Origin: Congeria kusceri
Lineage: Eukaryota > Mollusca > Bivalvia > Myida > Dreissenidae
Direction: 5' to 3'
Assembly (NCBI GenBank): GCA_027627225.1
Contig: CM051025.1
Location: forward strand, 57,165,681 to 57,229,680
Length of the DNA stretch: 64,000 bases
The notes under the pieces: model-generated
Told to the model about the DNA's origin: nothing
What the model saw: only the letters and a program-made list of their open reading frames with translations
The model's database searches: none
Program-made: the position numbers and the translations under genes
Shown here: in pieces, positions 58,901 to 64,000 of the stretch
Position numbering within the stretch: position 1 is the first letter of the stretch
How the letters are laid out: each line of letters opens with the position of its first letter

Positions 58901-60299
58901 ATTCACTGTAGGCGGGAAGTGCCGTCCTGGATTAGCCTGTGCGGACTGCACAGGCTAATCCGGGACGACACTTTACGCACATGCATTAAGTCCGGTTTCC
59001 CATGACGCGCCTCATATTTTGTTGTTGATTCTCTTATTTTATGACCGATGTCATTTAACAAAATAAAAATGTTTCAGGATTTGGTGGATTTGGAACAACA
59101 GCAAACCTCGGAACTGCTCCAGCTCTTGGAGGGTAAGTCTGGAGTTGCTGTTTGCTTGAAATAGAATATTGTCCTATTCTAACAGTTACATGTTCTTTCA
59201 CTTGTCTTGTCAATGAGCATTGATAGCAAATTTTGCTTCATCATGGACTTAAATTATAAGAAAAAGTTATTTAGGGCATGTCATGGGAAAATTTGGCTTA
59301 ATGCACATGCGTCAAGTGTGGTCCCGGATTAGCTTGTGCAGTCCGCACTTTCTGCTTATGGTATTTTCTGTTTGGAGGTAGTCTCTTCTAACCATAAGTC
59401 CACTGTAGGCGGAAAGTGTCATCCCGGATTTGTCTGTGTGAACTGCACAGGCTAATGGGGGATGACACTTTTCGCAAATGAATAATCCATAATTTCAGAG
59501 ACACGCCGCATTTCCATTTGTTTCAGATTTCACATGTTAGTTAGTTTGCTGTCGAAATTGGTTTGAAAATGGTTTTGTGAAACAATACTTTATCCATCAG
59601 TGTTTTATCTGTTAGTATGCTATAGAGTCAACTTGATGCAATTTAATCAGCAGCACAAAACATTTCTAACAAGTTTATTTACAAAATTCATTTACCAAAT
59701 ACAGAGAAATGCCCAATTGCAATGGAAGTGAAATTGCTATCGTCTGTATTCTAGATTTTCAATATATGAGGCGCGTCGTGGGAAAACCGGACTTAATGGA
59801 TGTGCGTAAAGTGTTGTTCCGAATTAGCCTGTGCAGTCTGCACAGGCTAATCTGGGACTGCACATTCCACTTTTATGGTATTTTCTGTTTCAAGGAAGTC
59901 TCTTCTATCCATAAATCCACTTCAGGCGGAAAGTGCTGTCCTGGATCAACCTGTGCGGACTACACAGGCTGATCCGGGACGACACTTTACGCACATGCAT
60001 TAAGACCGGTTTTCCCACGAGACGCCACATATCTCTGTCATTACAGGCAAGTGAACGCCACTACTACCAACCAGGCAGTCCAGTTACAGCAGACGCTGCT
60101 AGCGTTGACCCACTCCCCGTACGGAGACTCAAAACTTTTCTCCAACATGAAGGAGGCCTTGATCAAGCGAGAGGACATTTTGAAGCCGACCAATCCAGCG
60201 GCGCAAAAAGCAGTCTTGGCCAATCAGCACAAAGTCAGTCCCAGACCGATGTCGAAGATAAAACCCAAGGCGTTGACTGGAAACCTGAATGGGAGCAAG
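43917..60299 (+). CDS. NUP98: Nucleoporin NUP98, N-terminal 569 codons (joined exons)
   Basis: Join of 43917-43965, 44653-44805, 47821-47943, 48753-48842, 49436-49587, 51508-51655, 52855-53066, 53332-53451, 54699-54879, 55126-55296, 59078-59132 and 60047-60299; 1707 nt in one frame with GT/AG at every junction. The protein starts MYNKPTGFGSPF and is rich in FG, GLFG (eight exact) and SLFG repeats. Residues about 147-205 are the GLEBS motif (KFNPQAATDTMVKNG...QCITSMKEYENKSLE, then LRAEDYLANRKG) that binds RAE1/Gle2. The last exon carries LLALTHSPYGDSKLF and LKPTNPAAQKA, the conserved segment ahead of the autoproteolytic domain. Established role: FG nucleoporin of the nuclear pore, mRNA export and gating. 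The autoproteolytic (HFS) domain and any fused NUP96 part lie beyond 64000. Confidence 0.97.
43992..44261. mobile_element. Palindromic GAGGCG MITE in NUP98 intron 1
   Basis: 270-bp full-length copy in forward orientation, starting 26 bp after the exon 1 donor. Confidence 0.95.
44323..44398 (+). repeat. 37-bp tandem duplication
   Basis: Two near-identical units GAGGTCACTNATGTCACTTC...TAAGAAC in NUP98 intron 1. Confidence 0.9.
44653..44805 (+). CDS. NUP98: NUP98 exon 2
   Basis: Residues 17-67 with STTGFGSTGFG, SLFGQNN, GGLFGGNQ. Acceptor TTATCAG, donor A|GTAAGT, phase 1/1. Confidence 0.95.
45927..46215 (+). mobile_element. tRNA-derived SINE
   Basis: The head has a strong A box (TAGCTCAGTTGGTAGAG) and B box (GAGTTCGAACC) with tRNA spacing, but the anticodon arm is degenerate, so it is not a functional tRNA. 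A non-tRNA body follows, ending near GACCGCCTTGATATGACTG and a short A-rich tail. Lies in NUP98 intron 2, sense orientation. Confidence 0.8.
47541..47801. mobile_element. Palindromic GAGGCG MITE abutting NUP98 exon 3 acceptor
   Basis: About 260-bp copy in reverse orientation (core ATGGTATTTTATGTTTCAAG). Its right end is 20 bp before exon 3. A 4-bp gap in the left arm (GCGTAGTGTCG instead of GCGTAAAGTGTCG) marks it as imperfect. Confidence 0.95.
47821..47943 (+). CDS. NUP98: NUP98 exon 3
   Basis: Residues 68-108 with two GLFG repeats. The acceptor CTTGCTGCCCTGCAG lies only 20 bp after the end of a MITE copy; donor GTGAGT. Confidence 0.96.
48469..48734. mobile_element. Palindromic GAGGCG MITE abutting NUP98 exon 4 acceptor
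   Basis: 266-bp reverse-orientation copy with TATATGAGG/CCTCATATG ends; it finishes 18 bp before exon 4. Confidence 0.95.
48753..48842 (+). CDS. NUP98: NUP98 exon 4
   Basis: Residues 109-138 with TLFGTN and SLFGTSG. Acceptor AATTCTTAACAG, 18 bp after a MITE end; donor GTAAGA, phase 1/1. Confidence 0.95.
49436..49587 (+). CDS. NUP98: NUP98 exon 5 (GLEBS, first part)
   Basis: Residues 139-189, GFGGQALSGTTVKFNP to MKEYENKSLE. Phase 1 in, 0 out; acceptor TTTGTCTAG, donor GTGAGG. Confidence 0.97.
51097..51497 (+). mobile_element. CAGTGTT TIR element, copy B, abutting NUP98 exon 6 acceptor
   Basis: Starts CAGTGTTGTCATTTTTT, carries AAGGTGGCGGGGCCCTTCAG and TTTCGGCCCCAAATTGGC, ends AAAAAATACACTG. 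The gap to exon 6 is 10 bp. Confidence 0.85.
51508..51655 (+). CDS. NUP98: NUP98 exon 6 (GLEBS, second part)
   Basis: Residues 190-238, ELRAEDYLANRKGKS then FG-type spacers. The acceptor TCATCTTCAG is only 10 bp from the end of a TIR element; donor A|GTACGA. Confidence 0.95.
52477..52833 (+). mobile_element. CAGTGTT TIR element, copy C, abutting NUP98 exon 7 acceptor
   Basis: Starts CAGTGTTGTTTTTTTTTGCC, shares the GGTGGCGGGGCCCTTCAG and GGGGCCGAATTTCAGCCCC segments with copies A and B, ends AAAACACTG. The gap to exon 7 is 21 bp. Confidence 0.87.
52855..53066 (+). CDS. NUP98: NUP98 exon 7
   Basis: Residues 239-309 with three GLFG repeats. The acceptor CTCACATTTTCAG lies 21 bp after the end of a TIR element; donor AAAAG|GTACTT. 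Confidence 0.96.
53332..53451 (+). CDS. NUP98: NUP98 exon 8
   Basis: Residues 310-349, PLFGATT and TGLFGTG repeats; phase 0/0, acceptor ATTATGCAG, donor TCG|GTGAGT. Confidence 0.96.
53660..53965 (+). repeat. Two degenerate tandem units in NUP98 intron 8
   Basis: Blocks at about 53660-53790 and 53826-53965 share TAGATTTTAC, ACTTGGATACTTAC, CAGTTGTTGC and TTGACCTTGACCTAAT in order. Confidence 0.8.
54699..54879 (+). CDS. NUP98: NUP98 exon 9
   Basis: Residues 350-409 with GGLFGNKPAAFG and NLFSKPF. The acceptor follows a T10 run; donor GCAA|GTAGGT. Confidence 0.96.
55126..55296 (+). CDS. NUP98: NUP98 exon 10
   Basis: Residues 410-466, PFGAAKPTGFG, SFNFGS and SLFGTNN; acceptor CTATTTCCAG, donor GCAG|GTTTGT (weak). 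Confidence 0.94.
55340..56090. other. NUP98 intron 10, left part; repeat fragments only
   Basis: Contains CAGTAGAACCTGTCTAAAC and GTTCGGTTT motifs related to a segment near 58440-58500 (TTCAGTTTTCACAGGG), suggesting one older element was split by later insertions. No exon seen. Confidence 0.4.
56100..57266 (-). mobile_element. 1.15-kb dispersed element, copy 2
   Basis: Reverse complement of 10922-9770, but without the TA/GA microsatellites. Begins with the GAATACAC hairpin (56100-56241) and ends GTTAGTAGCAGGATAAATA. Inserted in NUP98 intron 10. Confidence 0.88.
57267..58750. other. NUP98 intron 10, right part; no exon seen
   Basis: AT-rich. A block near 58080-58160 with GCGGTGGTCTTAAATTCACG and AAGACCACCGCGAAAAT forms an imperfect inverted repeat. 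No coding support. Confidence 0.4.
58751..59017. mobile_element. Palindromic GAGGCG MITE upstream of NUP98 exon 11
   Basis: 267-bp reverse-orientation copy, ending 61 bp before exon 11. Confidence 0.95.
59078..59132 (+). CDS. NUP98: NUP98 exon 11 (55 bp)
   Basis: Residues 467-484, FGGFGTTANLGTAPALG; the phase shift 1 to 2 fits the flanking exons exactly. A MITE ends 61 bp upstream. Confidence 0.93.
59272..59513. mobile_element. Palindromic GAGGCG MITE, diverged
   Basis: Older copy with an eroded left arm and part of the first nested hairpin missing; reverse orientation, NUP98 intron 11. Confidence 0.85.
59764..60032. mobile_element. Palindromic GAGGCG MITE abutting NUP98 exon 12 acceptor
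   Basis: 269-bp reverse-orientation copy; only CTCTGTCATTACAG (14 bp) separates its right end from exon 12. Confidence 0.95.
60047..60299 (+). CDS. NUP98: NUP98 exon 12 (last in window)
   Basis: Residues 485-569: QVNATTTNQAVQLQQ, LTHSPYGDSKLF, ILKPTNPAAQKAV and SPRPMSKIKPKAL. The acceptor CTCTGTCATTACAG begins directly after a MITE; donor AGCAAG|GTTGGT, phase 0. Confidence 0.96.
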
Positions 60300-62800
60300 G
60301 TTGGTACATGTGATATTATCACACATTTATCACATATTGTTGTTTTTTTTAGTCCGTCATCTAGGGCTGTCCCCCTGGCTCAAGTTTTCATGAAACGAAT
60401 TTTCTTGAAAGATGAAATCCAATCCCACTAATGTGGCCTATTTTATAAGTCTATTTTTATATTTGTAGCCATTTGGTTAATTGGTGAATGGCAGCTTGAG
60501 GCCTGCTTCACCAGGATATTGATGCATGTAGGCTAAAGTTGGGCATATCTGATACAGGTAGAGCTCCAGATAAGACGTGTATCTGCATAATATTTATGCA
60601 TTAAAATAAAAAGAAAAACGCATTGGAAATTGGCCAAGTGCGTAACATTATGCATTGCAAATCTCGATATGTATTTTTAATCTCTAACTGTATAACCAGT
60701 TTTATAAATTATCCAGCTCAGCTAATGGTGTAAGTTAGCCTTTGAATCGATTAAAAGTGAATCAAGCGAATCTTTCTACTTGAAATGGCTCCGCAAAAAA
60801 AGGACAAAGTATCTGGGCAAATGACCACTACTACTTTGCTTAGTAAATGTTATGTTTTGATTTACAGGCTAATGTCTATTAGTGTTTTATCCAGGAAGGC
60901 AGAGGGGCATGGCGCAATATATTCAAAAAGGGCATTTTAGCGCGCTGTGTTCTTGTAAAAGGGCACGTGTGTGTCAGTGTGTTGGCTATGGGTATCATAT
61001 TTATATATACAAATGTTATTAAAAAACAACAAAAAAACTATATAAAAAAACAACAACAACATATAAAAGCATGTTAGCACACTCTTGTACCAAACATCCG
61101 AACGTGTTTAATTTTATGTTATTCTCTTTATATAACGTAAGTAGTAAGCGGCGTGTTTTTAATATAAACTTGATTGTCCGTAACGTACAGAGAAATTTGG
61201 GAAGCAAATTATGTTGATAATATAATTATATACTTAGTAATTATAGATCAATACTTTATATTTACAAACCTAAAGATTTGTAGCATATATATTATTACCT
61301 TTCAGTTCCGTCTGTCCTCTGCACAAATTATAATAAACTAATGGTATTTTTTGCCACTTTTACACTCTCCTTTCGAATTTGTGCCAACCTCCGTTTGCAC
61401 GACGGCATTGACGTCTTCACAAATATAAGCAACAAGTTAATCAAAAAAACTTTCACAAATTATTATCCGACGATTTAACACACAAGTACAAAAACAATAT
61501 ACAATACGTAATACACTGATCAGAACTGCTATACGTATGTAAGGTTTTGATTAGGAAAGTTTGAAAATAAAATATAATCTGTAATGAAAACTTCTGTGTG
61601 AGGCCATTTGAAATGACACATCCGGGAATATTTTGTAGTGACTAGTTTTTTTTTTTTTTACATTTGGGGCCCAAAAGGTGTTGACAGGTAAGCCATATTT
61701 GACACGCATACCAATATACAACTTGGTTCCGTTTCACACCTGAAGTCTCTAGACAGAGAAACCGACTACCGGTGACCGGTATTTGACCCGAAGTTAAGCT
61801 ACTTAAGGTTATTATTTGTATTTTTAAATTTTAGCAGTGCTAAGCGTAATTGTCAATTGAAATAATGAATCGTATTAATTCAAAAAATCAATCTGTAACG
61901 AACACGGATAGTGAAGTAGGGATTTGTCCAATCTACGAGTTTACGTTGTGAATCATTAAGTTAATTGTATACGCTTTATTGATAAGACCTTAATGTCACC
62001 ACTTTGGTCGGTTTAAGAATCAGGTTCAAGAATCAAGCTGACAATCATTAGTACAGTAATCGCCGCGCCGCGAAAAATAGGCCTGGATAAAATACTATCT
62101 ACATTCAATTTATTCCATTTGCCAATATTAATGCGTTCATATATAACAAGCACATACAATACTCCTTTGATCTTGTATAAAAAAATGAAAATACTCTTTC
62201 ATTAACTTTTGCAAACTGGAAGTTTTAACTTCCTGGTCTCTGATTTTGGAAGTTTTGCTCATAATATTTGGAAGTTTTGCTACATAAATATGTACATTAC
62301 AATTTTTTTACCAAATATAACCACCCTTAAAATAGTAATTATTTTGCTACAGTCCTGTTTTTCACTCCATGTTGTTTTTATGACCTATTGTAAATTTAGA
62401 ATTTCAATCAGAGTTTGCACTTTTTGGAGGTCCTCAAATCCAAGTGTTGGATATTGGAAGTTTTAAGCATTTGTTTTTACTTTTTGATACTTCTGTGGCT
62501 GCAATTTTGGTTCTGTGACAAAAACTGGGAGCAAATTACTCCCAAACTTCCCTTAATGCAAGCCCTGGGTAAAATACCCTTTAACCAAAAACGCAAGGGG
62601 TAAATACCCTTTATGTTAAAACCTTAAAACCTTATCTGGAGCTCTGGATACAGGTGTGTGATTCTGCCTTGTTTCAGCTATTTCCTCCTCTTAAATGCAA
62701 AATTGTGTATACATATAGTGCTTACATTTGCCGGATTTGTTTGAAAAGTTTTGAAAAGTTTTGGTTAATCCTTTAAAGACTTTTGCAACAATTTTTATCC
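60300..62800. other. NUP98 intron 12 (start); no exon seen
   Basis: AT-rich sequence after the exon 12 donor. I could not find the next expected NUP98 exon (conserved acidic segment, then the autoproteolytic domain) here. Confidence 0.5.
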
Positions 62801-62804
62801 AATT

Positions 62805-63810
62805 TTTTTCCAAGGACAGATTTTCTTAAAAAATTGCACAAACATGGGTCAATTTATCCTAAAACTAAAACAGTCTTAAAAAATAGGGGTCACTGGCCTT
62901 GTTCCGGAAATATTGGGGTTTAAATACGGTACCTGTCGAAGCTCTTTTTTCAGTTTAAATGACTAGCAATGTTAAATTATATAATGCTTTCATATTCAAA
63001 CAAGGAAAGAGATTTTTAAATGCATCTTTTTTTAATGTTTTGTTTAGCAATATATATAAGCGCAGTTTAATAATAAAACGTGCTTTATCTATAGTTGCCA
63101 TTTATAAAATGACTTAATGGACGCGTAATGAGGTTAATTATGCATTTAATATGCCTTTGAAAACATTAAAAAATCATCAAATATGCGAATATCTTTTGTT
63201 CCAAACGACAGATTTTGTTAAAAAATTCCATATACATGCGTCATAGTATACTGAAACTAAAACAGTTTTACAAATTAGGGGTCACCGGCCTTGTTCCAGA
63301 AATATTGGGTTTGAATACGGTACCTGTCAGAGCCCCTTTTTCAGCTTGGATTTGTATTAATGTTTTAAGTATATGGGAGAGCTTTTTTTCAAACAAGGTT
63401 ATGGTTCTTTCAACTGATATGTCTTGTTTGGCAATATACCTACAATTACTGTTAAAATAATGAATTTGACTGGACATTGAAATAGTTCAAATGGGTACTA
63501 ATAATCCGTTCTGAAACGTCACTTATGATGCATCAATACATTTTGTTCCAAACGACAGATTTTCTTAAATTTTCGCACATACTTGCACCAATGTATACTA
63601 ACACCAAGACATTAATAAAATGAATGTGTCACCAAACTTGTTTGGGTAATATTGAACTTTAAATAGGGTACCTATGTAGCCTTTTTCATGTTTCGTGTTT
63701 ACGTAAACAATGTATCAATTTCCAAAATAGAAAGGAGATATTTAATGGATCTTTTTTTAACTAATTTGTTTGGCAATACATTGTATACATGTGGTTTTGA
63801 ATATTATAAT
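62805..63810 (+). repeat. Degenerate tandem repeat, about 350-390 bp period
   Basis: Three units starting near 62810, 63200 and 63547 share ACAGATTTTCTTAAA, GGGGTCACNGGCCTTGTTCC, GAAATATTGGG and ACGGTACCTGTC in order, with the third most diverged. Confidence 0.82.
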
Positions 63811-64000
63811 GCTTTATGAATTTTTAACCATTGACTAGAACTTACAAAGATTTATATTTATTGATTGAAATTAGTAAAGTGTAACCTATATACAATAATG
63901 AAATAATGAAGCATAAGGAGAAATTAACACAATTATTTTCTTTTTGTTGTGTACGTCTTTAAGGATGTAAGGTACTTTCCTCTTCTGAAATGTTTCTGAA

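Noticed and set aside
59709..59972. Frames crossing the MITE copies (also at 5619, 18619, 47674, 48449)
   Set aside because: They read through the palindromic element and recur at each copy; not genes.
60051..60431. Second forward frame overlapping NUP98 exon 12 and the intron
   Set aside because: It begins at an internal ATG of the exon and runs past a good donor. The exon 12 frame itself is NUP98, so only 60047-60299 is kept.

Overview
The window is animal nuclear DNA, almost certainly from a bivalve mollusc. It is AT-rich, with small phase-consistent exons bounded by GT/AG splice sites, long introns and very dense repeats: microsatellites, MITEs, tRNA-derived SINEs and decayed LINEs. Ten copies of a palindromic element starting GAGGCGTGTCGTGGG are present. 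I associate that repeat with dreissenid mussels (zebra/quagga mussel), but this is recognition from memory and was not searched.

Two protein-coding genes can be built. (1) A minus-strand gene runs from its ATG at 7966 leftwards past base 1. Seven coding exons join in perfect phase into 310 codons: signal peptide, a Cys-containing N-terminal module with W-E-F, FQ-W-RP and GD-V-IGW signatures, then a cadherin-like repeat. A probable eighth exon (1-115) encodes an Asp/Glu/His-rich linker, and the 3' part is outside the window. (2) A plus-strand gene, NUP98, has its ATG at 43917. Twelve coding exons join in phase into 569 codons covering the GLFG-repeat region, the RAE1-binding GLEBS motif and the conserved segment that precedes the autoproteolytic domain. 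The rest of the NUP98(-NUP96) gene lies to the right of base 64000.

Layout. 1-8 kb: cadherin-like gene; its intron 1 carries a 5'-truncated LINE with clean target-site duplications. 8-12 kb: MITE, a microsatellite-ended mobile element, trinucleotide repeats. 12.08-16.7 kb and 23.2-27.4 kb: two arms of a large inverted repeat around a 6.5-kb loop; each arm carries a smaller TIR element with a tRNA-like module. The loop holds a 24-bp x 10 array, a 76-bp array split by a LINE tail, a Tc1-like transposase remnant and a duplicated broken transmembrane exon. 27.5-32.2 kb: a minisatellite built on CCCATATGGGC, three copies of a pyrimidine-rich repeat, and about 0.9 kb of (ACT)n. 33.46-37.73 kb: a nearly complete but broken LINE with EN and RT. 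38.2 kb: candidate promoter motifs. 43.8-60.3 kb: NUP98. 60.3-64 kb: intron or unassigned sequence with a degenerate tandem repeat.

The most interesting pattern is inside NUP98. At five of its eleven internal 3' splice sites a transposable element ends only 10-20 bp before the exon. Three are copies of the palindromic MITE, all in the same orientation, and two are copies of a second TIR element. A sixth acceptor has a MITE end 61 bp away. The polypyrimidine tract/branch-point zone of these introns must therefore be largely element-derived, so the elements may be co-opted as splice-acceptor modules or may target such sites.
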